Source of the DNA: Candidatus Obscuribacter sp.
GTDB lineage: Bacteria > Cyanobacteriota > Vampirovibrionia > Obscuribacterales > Obscuribacteraceae
DNA length: 64,000 bases
Assembly (NCBI GenBank): GCA_016718315.1
Contig: JADKDV010000004.1
Coordinates: 310,001 to 374,000 of the forward strand
Reading direction: 5' to 3'
The notes beneath the pieces are model-generated. The model was given only the letters and a program-made list of their open reading frames with translations, had not been told where the DNA came from and did no database searches. How positions within the stretch are numbered: position 1 is the stretch's first letter; each line of letters starts with the position of its first letter. The position numbers and the translations under genes were made by a program. Of this stretch, positions 46,425 to 54,690 are shown piece by piece.

Positions 46425-47507
46425 ATGCAAACTTCCCCTCGTATCCCTGTCACCATCGTCACTGGTTTTCTTGGCTCGGGCAAGACTACTCTGCTCAATC
46501 GAGTCCTCAGCGAAGCCCATGGCAAGCGCATCGCCATCATCGAGAATGAGTTTGGCGAAGTCAGCATCGACGATGCTCTGCTGGTCGATGCCAATCAAAC
46601 TGTCTTTAAGATGAGCAATGGTTGTCTTTGCTGCACTGTCAATGGCGATCTTGTCGCTACCCTCCTGGAGTTGAGTAAGCGTAGCGATGAGTTTGACTAT
46701 GTGATCATCGAGACTACTGGGGTTGCTAATCCCGCTCCTGTTGTCCAGACCTTTATGCTCAACGAGGACATCGCCGATGCCTTTGTGCTGGATGCGGTTG
46801 TAGCCACCGTGGATGCTAAGCATGTGCTGCTGCATCTGGCTAGCAAGGAGTGCAAGGAGCAGATTGCACTGGCAGACATCATCTTGCTTAACAAGCTTGA
46901 TCTGGTGGATGCCAGTGAGGTCGAGTTGGTGGAGCAAAAACTGCGCGCACTCAATACCCTGGCGGTGTTGCATAAGACTGAGCGCAGTAACGTCGCCTTT
47001 GCTCAGATCCTTGATCAGGGCTTGTTTGCCGGGGCTATGCCCACAAAGGGAGAATCTGACAAGGCTCATGCTCACGATCATGATGACCATGAGCACTGTG
47101 AGCATGATCACGGCGACTGCGACCATGACCATGACGCTCACGACCACGGTGGCGAGGCTTGTGACCATGACCATCATGACGGTGGTCATTTGCACGCTCA
47201 TCATCACGATGAAGATGTGGTCTCAGTCGGATGTGAGCTGCCTGGCGAGCTGTCGAGGGAACGGTTTAATGCCTGGTTTGGTCCCCTGATCCGCACTCAG
47301 GGCGATCGCATCTACCGCTGCAAGGGCGTGCTCAGCGTTGCCAATGACAGTAAGAAAGTCGTGTTGCAAGCTGTGCACAGTGTTGTGGAGGTCACCAGTG
47401 GTGGTGACTGGGCGCAAGAAAAACGCCTCAGCCGCATTGTCTTTATCGGCAAGGATCTCAATGCCGATGAGATTGTAGCTGGTTTTAAGAGTTGCCTGGT
47501 TGTTTAA
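46425..47507 (+). CDS. COG0523 (CobW-like) GTPase with His-rich segment
   Basis: A 360-residue metallochaperone-type GTPase. It has Walker A GFLGSGKT (14-21), the metal-binding CLCC (67-70), Walker B in VIIETTG, guanine-specific NKLD (157-160), and a C-terminal CobW_C domain (FNAWFGPLIR ... QAVHSVVEV). Residues about 213-263 are a tract with over 20 His plus several Cys, typical of zinc-loading members. COG0523 proteins hand metal to apo-enzymes during limitation. It overlaps functionally with the ZIP gene 5 bp upstream and is followed by the CPVC gene. NKLD in place of NKxD is within family variation. Confidence 0.88.
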   Translation: MQTSPRIPVTIVTGFLGSGKTTLLNRVLSEAHGKRIAIIENEFGEVSIDDALLVDANQTVFKMSNGCLCCTVNGDLVATLLELSKRSDEFDYVIIETTGVANPAPVVQTFMLNEDIADAFVLDAVVATVDAKHVLLHLASKECKEQIALADIILLNKLDLVDASEVELVEQKLRALNTLAVLHKTERSNVAFAQILDQGLFAGAMPTKGESDKAHAHDHDDHEHCEHDHGDCDHDHDAHDHGGEACDHDHHDGGHLHAHHHDEDVVSVGCELPGELSRERFNAWFGPLIRTQGDRIYRCKGVLSVANDSKKVVLQAVHSVVEVTSGGDWAQEKRLSRIVFIGKDLNADEIVAGFKSCLVV

Positions 47508-47515
47508 AAGTCACT

Positions 47516-47541
47516 GCTACGGCTACTGATGCGGCCGTAGC
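47516..47541 (+). other. Intercistronic hairpin in the ZIP operon
   Basis: GCTACGGC/GCCGTAGC with a 10-base loop lies between the COG0523 and CPVC genes, with no T run after it. It may tune expression of the last gene. Confidence 0.5.
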
Positions 47542-47559
47542 TCTCTAAAAGGAGTTGCT

Positions 47560-48084
47560 ATGATCAACTTTATCCCTGTTGCTTTTACCGGTGAAGAAGA
47601 CACCTGTCCTGTTTGTATTGCCAGAGTCAAGCTGGAGGCTTCTTTGCAGTCGACTGCGGAAGCGCTGAACAAACTTGGTGTCAGTTGCTTTAGTGTCTCG
47701 CTCTCGGGTGAGACTGCGGCGGCTATGATGCAGTTGCTCGGCAACTGGCAGGGGTTGCTTGCAGATTACCGTGTGGCGTTTTCTCTTAACCTGGCTATTT
47801 GGTTTTCGGCTGAACGTCACGGCCGCGTCAAGAAAGTGCCAGATTTGCTATTGGCATACGACGAGTATCGCAGCCGATTGCTCAATGAGTTGGCTGCATA
47901 CAAGGCTGCTCATGGTCAGTTGCTTGCGTCAATGTCCAAGGAACCGGCTAAGGAATCAGTGCAGACCGCATTGGAAGCCTTTAGCCGACTGCACGACGAG
48001 CTTACTGTGTGCTTTGATGGCTTCTTTGCCGAAGTGGACAAGTGGACCGACAAACGGCGAGAAGATGCCTTTAGTGTCCTGTAG
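47560..48084 (+). CDS. Unknown protein with N-terminal CPVC motif
   Basis: A 174-residue protein with an excellent ribosome site (AAAAGGAG). It is soluble and helical apart from the first 60 residues, which contain CPVC at 16-19 (EEDTCPVCIARVKLEA). A CxxC so close to the N-terminus and the operon context (ZIP, then COG0523) suggest metal binding or a redox role, possibly a client or partner of the GTPase, but no family is recognised. Its transcript ends in a 15-bp terminator. Confidence 0.65.
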   Translation: MINFIPVAFTGEEDTCPVCIARVKLEASLQSTAEALNKLGVSCFSVSLSGETAAAMMQLLGNWQGLLADYRVAFSLNLAIWFSAERHGRVKKVPDLLLAYDEYRSRLLNELAAYKAAHGQLLASMSKEPAKESVQTALEAFSRLHDELTVCFDGFFAEVDKWTDKRREDAFSVL

Positions 48085-48096
48085 CTAGCTTGTTAA

Positions 48097-48137
48097 GAGA
48101 GGTCGGATGCAGTTGCATCCGACCTCTCTGCTTTTTC
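48097..48137 (+). terminator. Rho-independent terminator of the ZIP operon
   Basis: A perfect 15-bp stem GAGAGGTCGGATGCA/TGCATCCGACCTCTC with a 2-base loop is followed by TGCTTTTTC. It lies 13 bp after the CPVC gene's stop codon. Confidence 0.92.
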
Positions 48138-48201
48138 TACTTTTTCTACTTTTTTTATGATGCCCATCATCATTATTAGTTGATTGCCAGGGGGAGGCTG
48201 A

Positions 48202-49224
48202 CTAAAACTTTGCATTTTTGTCATTGGTCATAAATTGAATTTTGCCGTTTATGGTTTCGATAATGTGTCTGGCTAGATAGAGACCCAGTCTCGTAGACCA
48301 GGCGTCTGTAGAAGCGGGGAGTTCAAATGGGGAAGCAAATGGGCTTTGCGGGAGTGGTTTGCTTATCTGATTTGTGATCTCAATAAAAGCAGTATTGATT
48401 GTACTGTCGGCGTCTATGTTTACCAGGCAGGTTTTGTTTGAAGAGTAGCGAATAGAATTATCAATGAGGTTGAACATTGCATGAAAAAGCAATGAAGTGT
48501 TGGCATGTACAAAGGTTTCGCTCGTTTTAGTCTCAACTAGGACTGAGTTTTTTATCGATGAGCAATCGTCGAGTGTTTGTGTAACCTGGGTGATTATTTC
48601 AATCAGCGATATTTTTTGTCTGCTTACAGCCTCTACATTGAATTCTCTCGATCTATAGAGAGTAAGCATATCTTTAAGGCTGCTTAGCAGACGTTGGTTT
48701 TCTTCTGTGACTTTTGCTAGATATTCCCTTTGTTCCGATGTTAGTGGACCCAGTCCACCTTCAAGGAATGCCTTCAGCATGACCTTCATCCCGATGAGGG
48801 GATTTTTGAGATCGTGTGCCAGGACTGCAGACCATATTTCAAGAGTAGATTCTGCGGAGATATCTCTTTGCACACCTACCCAGTGTGTTAGTTCGCCCGT
48901 ATCTTTGGCAAAAATTGGTTTGATAGTAACGCTGCATAGATAGATGGACCTATCTTTGCGCAAATTGCGCACCTTTGTAGTGCATGTGCGAGCTTCTGCT
49001 ATCGCTTGCTTTAGATCGGTTAGACCATTCTGTTCTGTGTTATCTCCGTGCATGAATCTTGGATTTTTGCCCAGGATTTCGGATTTTTTGTAGCCAGATA
49101 ATTTGAGATACGCTTCGTTGACATAGATTATTGGATTATCGACTTGTTTGGCATCGGTAATCACTAGCGGGCAGTCAGCAACATCAAGTGCATCTTGCAC
49201 TATATTTGCACTGAGGTTTTTCAT
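48202..49224 (-). CDS. PAS-domain sensor histidine kinase with a LOV-like PAS
   Basis: About 340 residues starting at ATG 49224 (GAAAGG seven bases upstream). The N-terminal PAS domain strongly resembles LOV photosensors (VADCPLVITDAKQVDNPIIY, EAYLKLSGYKKSEILGKN, FMHGDNT), but the flavin-bonding cysteine of the GRNCRFLQ motif is a proline here (GKNPRFMHG). The kinase part has the H box VLAHDLKNPLIGMKVM, an N box in LIDNSIRY and a short G-box-like TRLGLYLARHI. The receiver protein at 49242 is encoded 17 bp upstream, so they likely form one pathway. The sensed signal is unknown. Confidence 0.8.
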   Translation of the reverse strand: MKNLSANIVQDALDVADCPLVITDAKQVDNPIIYVNEAYLKLSGYKKSEILGKNPRFMHGDNTEQNGLTDLKQAIAEARTCTTKVRNLRKDRSIYLCSVTIKPIFAKDTGELTHWVGVQRDISAESTLEIWSAVLAHDLKNPLIGMKVMLKAFLEGGLGPLTSEQREYLAKVTEENQRLLSSLKDMLTLYRSREFNVEAVSRQKISLIEIITQVTQTLDDCSSIKNSVLVETKTSETFVHANTSLLFHAMFNLIDNSIRYSSNKTCLVNIDADSTINTAFIEITNQISKPLPQSPFASPFELPASTDAWSTRLGLYLARHIIETINGKIQFMTNDKNAKF

Positions 49225-49241
49225 GGGTTGCCTTTCGTCGG

Positions 49242-49637
49242 TTATTGAGTCAGAGTCTTCTCTGAGGAGTACTTCTCTATCATTTTGGCAAAGTCGGCAG
49301 CGCAAAATGGTTTTAGCAAGATATCGTCCATCCCAGCGGACAAGCAATCGGACTCGATGTCTTCTCGATTCATTGCTGTGATGGCAATAATGGGGACATG
49401 CTTACCAGTCCCTAGCTCCAGCTCTCTGATCCGTCTGGTGCAATCAATGCCGCTCAATTCGGACATGATGCAGTCCATAAAGACCATATCAAAGCCGTTG
49501 TCTTTAAATACACATTCGAGTGCATGCTGCCCAGAATGCACAACCTTGTATGTCACCTGAGCCGATTTTGCAAAGGACTGTAAGAGTCGTTGATGAACGG
49601 GATTGTCTTCGACAATGAGTATGGAGATTTGGGACAT
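49242..49637 (-). CDS. Stand-alone CheY-like receiver
   Basis: A 131-residue receiver with intact signalling residues: acidic pair VEDN after strand 1, phospho-acceptor Asp in FMDCIM, Thr in AITAMNRED and Lys in LLKPFC. It has no output domain. It precedes the LOV-like kinase by 17 bp, so it may be phosphorylated by it or act as a phosphate sink. ATG 49637 is preferred over the adjacent GTG. Confidence 0.85.
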   Translation of the reverse strand: MSQISILIVEDNPVHQRLLQSFAKSAQVTYKVVHSGQHALECVFKDNGFDMVFMDCIMSELSGIDCTRRIRELELGTGKHVPIIAITAMNREDIESDCLSAGMDDILLKPFCAADFAKMIEKYSSEKTLTQ

Positions 49638-49725
49638 CACTACGGTTCTTTTATGGAAACTACTGGTATTTGCTGGTTTGACTTAGAGATATTTTTAGCG
49701 ACGACGCTTTTTTATTTTATACAAG

Positions 49726-49754
49726 ACTTGCGAAGTAATGCAAGTGCGCAATTG
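49726..49754. promoter_or_regulatory. GCAA-rich inverted repeat upstream of the RRM gene
   Basis: ACTTGC-N8-GCAAGT is a perfect inverted repeat followed by GCGCAATTG. A related element TTGCGCAAGTACGCAA lies at 49826-49841, and a looser one (TTGCAAAGTTATGCAAGCG) near 50235-50253 before the ArsR gene. They may be operators of that ArsR protein, but this is inference. Confidence 0.35.
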
Positions 49755-49862
49755 TAGAAGTGTGAGTAATCCACTGCTTGACTAGGGTTTGTCGATGGTG
49801 GTATGTTGAATAGTGTATGGAAGAGTTGCGCAAGTACGCAAGTGTATGAGTGGGTGTTGGTC

Positions 49863-50156
49863 ATGGGAGCAAAACTTTTAATTGGCAATCTGCCGGTCGA
49901 GGCTACTCAGACGAGTCTCAAGGAGCTGTTTGATAGGTATGGTACTGTCAAAGATGTAACCATTCCTTTAACTGCACATGGTAAGGGTCGGGGATTTGCA
50001 TTTGTTGAAATGTCTGCCAGACCCGAAGCTGTGGCTGCTAGCCGAGAACTCAATAACTTTGAATTTTGTGGCAGGCGTCTTACAGTTAGTCTGAAAAAAG
50101 AAGAGGTCGTTGAGCGCTCTGGCATTTTTGGTTTTTTGAAATCGTTTAGAGCTTGA
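49863..50156 (+). CDS. RRM-domain RNA-binding protein
   Basis: A 97-residue single RRM similar to the glycine-poor Rbp proteins of cyanobacteria. RNP2 is LLIGNLP and RNP1 is KGRGFAFVEM, with the aromatic residues expected to stack on RNA. The C-terminal tail is short and basic. Such proteins bind single-stranded RNA and often respond to cold. ATG 49863 is chosen because the upstream in-frame start at 49803 would add a poorly conserved stretch. It precedes the ArsR gene by about 180 bp. Confidence 0.85.
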   Translation: MGAKLLIGNLPVEATQTSLKELFDRYGTVKDVTIPLTAHGKGRGFAFVEMSARPEAVAASRELNNFEFCGRRLTVSLKKEEVVERSGIFGFLKSFRA

Positions 50157-50332
50157 ATCTTGTTGCGCCTCTGTGGTTGTTGACAAGGTGCGGTGATTGC
50201 CCGAAGTGGACTTGCGGCCTGTCTTATGTGATAATTGCAAAGTTATGCAAGCGTGCTTAGCCTTTGCCTGTTTGTATTCCGCGGTTTTTAGTGACAAATG
50301 TATTGTCCAGCTGATTTTTTCGAGCTAATTCC

Positions 50333-50671
50333 TTGCCTCAAAATCAAACTAACTCCAAAGTTAAACTTACACAGTTCAAGGCTGACTTTTTTAAAGCTTT
50401 GAGTAACCCACTGCGTATCAGGATCCTTGACGAGCTGAGGACCGAGGAACTTACTGTTTCTGAGATTAGAGATAGGTTGGATGTTGAGTTACCCAACGTC
50501 TCGCAACAGCTTGCCGTGCTAAAGTCAAAAAATTTGGTCGCATCAAGAAAGCAAGGCGTCAATATTTATTATTCTTGCACTGACAGCAAGATATTTAAAT
50601 TGTTGGACGTGGCCAAGGAAATTTTTAACTCTCAGTTATCTGATATCCAGAAGACTCTGAAGAGATTGTAG
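50333..50671 (+). CDS. ArsR-family transcriptional regulator
   Basis: A 112-residue winged-helix repressor with the conserved ALSNPLRIRILDEL and the recognition helix LPNVSQQLAVLKSKNLV. The only cysteine is in YYSCTD near the C-terminus, so the classic CxC or alpha-5 metal sites are absent and the signal may be non-metal or redox. It begins with TTG and no strong ribosome site. It converges on the FAD oxidoreductase gene. Its targets may include the motif repeats at 49726-50258. Confidence 0.82.
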   Translation: MPQNQTNSKVKLTQFKADFFKALSNPLRIRILDELRTEELTVSEIRDRLDVELPNVSQQLAVLKSKNLVASRKQGVNIYYSCTDSKIFKLLDVAKEIFNSQLSDIQKTLKRL

Positions 50672-50761
50672 CCTTGTCCCTTTGCTTGCAGCTATTTCGA
50701 ACAAATTTGTTTTGCACTGCGACGTGGTGTAGTATAGGCGGTTTGACTGGTTGTTCTGGAC

Positions 50762-51988
50762 TTAACCTGACCGGCGCTTGTCAAAATAGTAGTAAGAAAG
50801 CTCACGAGGTCTGTATTTGCGAGGAATGTCCGCACTAACAATGAGCTCGGCAGCTAATCTGGCACCGACAATGTTGCGAGAGGCTGGACCTATTACAAGC
50901 TCGGCAAGCGCTCCCGTGACATAGAGATTGTTTGACCATCGAAGGTATTTGTCGATAGTCGGGAATCCGCATGGCGCGCAAGAGAGAGATAGATTGTCGA
51001 TTGTGTTTTTGAGGAATTCTCCTCCAGGCAAACAACGTTCAAATCCAGTCGCTAAGATTACGAGATCTGACTCAATTGTTCTTTCATTTGAGAGTTTCAG
51101 CTGCACTTGGTTCCTGTCGGCAGAAGCTGTGCATACAGAACTTTCAATACACTTTATACTCTCACACTTTAATGCGCGCTCTAGCTGTCTTCGTACATCT
51201 TCTGGGAAGGAGCCCCAGTTGCGCGCATGATCGACAATTCTTCTTCTTTCTGTGTAGTCAGCTTGGCGAGTTAGTAAATTTAAGCAGCGCTTATCCAGCC
51301 AGCATGGATCTGCGTCAAATTGGCTGGTCTTCAAGGTTTTGCTGTGCAGTAAGGTCACAGCACCTGGTTTTTGTTTTGCCAGATTGAGAGCTAGTTGCAG
51401 TCCACTGATTCCACCACCAATGACTACAGCTCTTGTCCAATCTTTGCGGCTGGCTTCTTGCAATTGAGGAGAAAAGATGTGCACAATTGGCGCGTCTGAA
51501 GTTTCAAGCACCTTAGCCCAATCAGGAATCGACAAGCAATCATTGCCAAGGCTTAAAATGACTCTTCTTGCTTCCAGAGCACCGCTTTCTGTTGAGACAA
51601 TGTACGCGCCATTTTTTTCCTCTAGAGCTACAGCCGTACCTTTGCATCTAGTCGCCTCAAGCTTTCCAGAAGCGATCACATGGTTGCAATGTGAGTTAAA
51701 CAGATTGAGAGAGGGTCTTTGATACTTAGAATAGAACTCCGCACCAAATCCCGTGCGACTTCTGGCAAAGCGAATTAAAGCACCAGGTCCAACGTCTAAG
51801 TTGTGCTCAGCTGGTGAACGCAGATATTCCATTCTAGTGTTGGTGGTTCGACGCTTCCATAGAGCAAGTGGGGCGTCGTGTGGATCAAGCACCATTAGTT
51901 TATCGGCACTGGCACGACCGCTTTTCAAAAGGTGGTTACTGAGATAAGTTCCGTGTATGCCACCACCGACAATTAACCAATCAAGCAT
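50762..51988 (-). CDS. FAD-dependent oxidoreductase (flavin monooxygenase-like)
   Basis: A 408-residue flavoprotein with an N-terminal FAD motif VGGGIHGTYLS (7-17), a second nucleotide-binding motif VIGGGISGLQLAL near 195 and the ATGF-type ATGFER motif near 318. This two-dinucleotide arrangement resembles L-ornithine/lysine N-monooxygenases and FMO-like enzymes. It is preceded, 117 bp before its start, by a Zur-type box overlapping a candidate promoter, so it probably belongs to the zinc regulon. Its substrate is unknown; a role in metal-chelator synthesis would fit but is not shown. Confidence 0.75.
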   Translation of the reverse strand: MLDWLIVGGGIHGTYLSNHLLKSGRASADKLMVLDPHDAPLALWKRRTTNTRMEYLRSPAEHNLDVGPGALIRFARSRTGFGAEFYSKYQRPSLNLFNSHCNHVIASGKLEATRCKGTAVALEEKNGAYIVSTESGALEARRVILSLGNDCLSIPDWAKVLETSDAPIVHIFSPQLQEASRKDWTRAVVIGGGISGLQLALNLAKQKPGAVTLLHSKTLKTSQFDADPCWLDKRCLNLLTRQADYTERRRIVDHARNWGSFPEDVRRQLERALKCESIKCIESSVCTASADRNQVQLKLSNERTIESDLVILATGFERCLPGGEFLKNTIDNLSLSCAPCGFPTIDKYLRWSNNLYVTGALAELVIGPASRNIVGARLAAELIVSADIPRKYRPRELSYYYFDKRRSG

Positions 51989-52078
51989 TTCCTGTTCCTA
52001 ATCTATCGCTTAATCAGTGCAGCGATAAAGTCGTCTGAATATAGATTACTAGCGCCAGGACATTGTCATTTGAGTGCG

Positions 52079-52120
52079 AACAATGTGCGCCCATTGTTGC
52101 TTAATGATAGTCCATTATCA
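52079..52120 (-). promoter_or_regulatory. Candidate Zur box and second palindrome before the FAD gene
   Basis: TGATAGTCCATTATCA (52105-52120) is a 7-2-7 box with one mismatch. On the minus strand it overlaps a -10 TATCAT with TTGTTC at 17 bp, a promoter for the gene starting at 51988. Just downstream of it lies AACAATG-N6-CATTGTT (52079-52098), a second perfect inverted repeat of unknown factor. Confidence 0.55.
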
Positions 52121-52196
52121 CCGGCTGAACAAGAAGTGAATTCCATTTGTTTTAGTATGTAGAGTTGGAAATGAATTGGTCTAAGAAATTGGCACC

Positions 52197-52784
52197 CTAT
52201 GTGACTATGCTAGTTGAGAGTTTAGATAGATCGTCTGATACTGAGCGCCAAGCTGTCGCCATGCTACCTAAGATGCAGAGTTCTGGTTCAGGCATTTTAG
52301 AGAGGCATGACAGCCTGTAGGCATCACCCCACTGTGTTTCCACAGTTTCTTCATAGGATGCTATCCAGCTAGTCAAAAGTACCAATAGACAAATAGCTTC
52401 AGACCATGGTTTGTTGTTGTTGTCGTTGTTTTTGTCCAAATGAACAAGCTGAGCGGGGGCGTGTATTGGCTCTCTGGGGGCTTCGATGAGACAGGGCTCA
52501 AAGTTGTATCGATTTAGGTAGATGCCTGTGCGCTTTATGGAGGTCATGTTATCCAATATGGCAACTCCAAATCCCCATAGCAGCACAGTGTTGTCGGATG
52601 GTAGGGAGGTCGAATAGCAGGAACTACCCCGCACTTCTTTGGGTGGTTGGACTCGGTCAAAACCCTGCTTTAAGAGAATGTTGCCGCTGCTATTACGAAT
52701 GTCACATCCCCAGCTCCAGCATTGCAGGTGCAATAGAGCTGTGGCAAATGATTTATTGCTGGCAGAAATGAAAGGTTGGTTCAC
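52197..52784 (-). CDS. Unknown protein at the end of the zinc operon
   Basis: A 195-residue protein of no recognised family, with Cys/Trp-rich N-terminal sequence (LQCWSWGCDIRN) and a hydrophobic stretch in AICLLVLLTSWIASYEE. It is the last gene of the leftward run that starts at 58531, 88 bp after the NicO-like gene. The context suggests a metal-limitation role, but the gap leaves room for separate expression. Confidence 0.5.
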   Translation of the reverse strand: MNQPFISASNKSFATALLHLQCWSWGCDIRNSSGNILLKQGFDRVQPPKEVRGSSCYSTSLPSDNTVLLWGFGVAILDNMTSIKRTGIYLNRYNFEPCLIEAPREPIHAPAQLVHLDKNNDNNNKPWSEAICLLVLLTSWIASYEETVETQWGDAYRLSCLSKMPEPELCILGSMATAWRSVSDDLSKLSTSIVT

Positions 52785-52871
52785 GAGGATGTCTAATAAG
52801 TTGGCTTTTGAAAAAGCTATAGAATTGAAGTGTTTGTGGCACCAGTAGCGATTTTTCTGGCAGCCATCTTG

Positions 52872-53645
52872 CTAATTTCCGAAGAAGTCTGCTCTGCCGA
52901 CGATAAATGAAAATCCAAGCGCGATACTAAACAGCGCAGCTAGCCAGTTTATTGTAGCGACAAGGCGCTGCGAGAATGATGCGCGCAAGTAGCTCTCACT
53001 AATTAGTACTGCCAGTCCAATGTTGGCTATGAACATCCCCGTGACGAAGCTTGCTAACATGAGTAAGCTCCAACCAAGACTATTTGAGCCACCAATAGAG
53101 GTCATGAGCAAAACTTGAGTGCCGGTCTCAGCGCCTATTCCGTGTAGAGCGCCTATTGCAAGTGCGCAACGGGGATTGCACAAGTCAGACAGGTCGTGGC
53201 TATGTGGCGGTAATGTTTCCTTCAGGAAGCCTCTATAGAGAGCATTTTTGGACTTAGAAATAGCATGAAGAAGCATTAGACCTCTGCTTCGTGATGATTT
53301 TGATGCGCTCATACAAAAAATCATCCATATTCCCAGTAAAAATAAAGTAGCGCCTACCACCTTTTGCATCATTGGGTCAATCCACGCAGGCAATGAAGCG
53401 CGAAATACTAGGACACCTAGACCAAGTGTTGTGACCACCAGCGCATGACCCAGGGCATACATTCCAGCAAGAATGTATGATTGTGTTTTGATTGAGCGTT
53501 GGTCGACAATTGCGGATGAATTGGCACTGGTAAGAACTTTTGTACTTACAAGATCGTTAATGGCGGTAATGTGGTCGAGATCGAAGCCATGCCTGATGCC
53601 GAGAGTAAGTCCTGCCAGCGGTAGCAGATTCGCTGTTACTTCCAT
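52872..53645 (-). CDS. NicO/UreH-like metal permease
   Basis: A 257-residue membrane protein with about seven hydrophobic segments and the signature RHGFDLDHITAIND (equivalent to the HX4DH motif of NiCoT/NicO transporters) plus GALHGIGAETGTQVLL. It probably moves a divalent metal such as nickel, cobalt or zinc. The start at 53645 is 5 bp after the WD40 gene ends, consistent with translational coupling. The position inside a Zur-type operon suggests that the metal may be zinc or that it prevents mismetallation. Confidence 0.75.
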   Translation of the reverse strand: MEVTANLLPLAGLTLGIRHGFDLDHITAINDLVSTKVLTSANSSAIVDQRSIKTQSYILAGMYALGHALVVTTLGLGVLVFRASLPAWIDPMMQKVVGATLFLLGIWMIFCMSASKSSRSRGLMLLHAISKSKNALYRGFLKETLPPHSHDLSDLCNPRCALAIGALHGIGAETGTQVLLMTSIGGSNSLGWSLLMLASFVTGMFIANIGLAVLISESYLRASFSQRLVATINWLAALFSIALGFSFIVGRADFFGN

Positions 53646-53649
53646 AAGA

Positions 53650-54690
53650 TCAAATGTTAAATATGGCAATGCTGCCTGATGCGAAGCTGGCTGCAAGCTG
53701 CTTACCATCAGGACTCCAGCAAAGGTTGCTTACCTCAGAGTCGTCGGAAGCAACCAATACGTCTTTTTTTGTGTTTAGATCCCATACCATCACACTGCCG
53801 TCTAAACCACCGCTTGCAAGTTTTGAACCTTTAGGCGCAAAAGCGAGAACTGATATAAAGGCTTCATGACCCGGAAAAACAATCGGCTTACTTCCGGCAG
53901 GTCCCTTGCCTGAGAAGTCCCAAATGATAATGTCAGCGCCGCCTCCAGTAGCTAGATATTTAGATGAGGAATCCCACGAGAGTTCTCGTACTTTAGTGGG
54001 GTAGCCGTCCATGAACAGGTCATGCCCGCTTGGTAAAAGCCAAATGTGCGCAGCACCGTCCTGGCAGCCGGCGGCAAGGACTTTTCCGTTAGGACTATAG
54101 GCGATGTTTAGGAGAGAACCCTTCCACTCAAGGTATCGCTTGTGGCTTGTTTGTTTGAGATTCCATAAACGCGCGCCACCGTAGCTGCTAGTTGCAAACA
54201 ATTCGGGAACGACAGGATGCCAGGCTATGTCTGCAATAGTGCTGCTATGATCCTCAAATTGTTGGACTAGAGTGCCATCGGTGTTGCTTAGTTTTAGTTG
54301 TTTGCCTGCGGCGGTCAATATACAATCGCGCTGGCCGTGCCAGGCAATGTGGTCTACCCAGATGTTGCCATGATCGATTGTTGCTAACTTATTGTAGTTA
54401 TTGGTGTCATAGATATGTGCTTTGCCGTCCTGTCCTGCGCTAGCCAGGTAATTGCCGCTAGCTGACCATCTGACGCGTTGTGCGCCGAGTCTGTGCGCCG
54501 ACCAGTGCTCGTTTAAATAGCCGGTTATCGCGGAGCGAATTGATACAGAACCCGCTGCGTCAGCGCAGGCTATGTGATGTCCGTTGGGTGACCAACTTAA
54601 GTCATGGACGTAATCCATGCATGATGATTTTTTCCAGTGTTCGACTAGTGGCTTTACCGCAAACTTAGTTGATGATTCTTTTTGAGGCAC
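53650..54690 (-). CDS. WD40-repeat protein
   Basis: A 346-residue beta-propeller protein. About seven WD40-type units are visible with D/S-W endings (WSPNGHHIACADAAGSVSIR, WSASGNYLASAGQDGKAHIY, WDSSSKYLATGGGADIIIWD, FAPKGSKLASGGLDGSVMVWD, WSPDGKQLAASFASGSIAIF). No signal peptide is present, so it is cytoplasmic. The GTG start overlaps the upstream COG0523 gene by 37 bp. WD40 proteins scaffold complexes; here the partner may be the COG0523 GTPase, but this is inferred from gene order. Confidence 0.8.
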   Translation of the reverse strand: MPQKESSTKFAVKPLVEHWKKSSCMDYVHDLSWSPNGHHIACADAAGSVSIRSAITGYLNEHWSAHRLGAQRVRWSASGNYLASAGQDGKAHIYDTNNYNKLATIDHGNIWVDHIAWHGQRDCILTAAGKQLKLSNTDGTLVQQFEDHSSTIADIAWHPVVPELFATSSYGGARLWNLKQTSHKRYLEWKGSLLNIAYSPNGKVLAAGCQDGAAHIWLLPSGHDLFMDGYPTKVRELSWDSSSKYLATGGGADIIIWDFSGKGPAGSKPIVFPGHEAFISVLAFAPKGSKLASGGLDGSVMVWDLNTKKDVLVASDDSEVSNLCWSPDGKQLAASFASGSIAIFNI

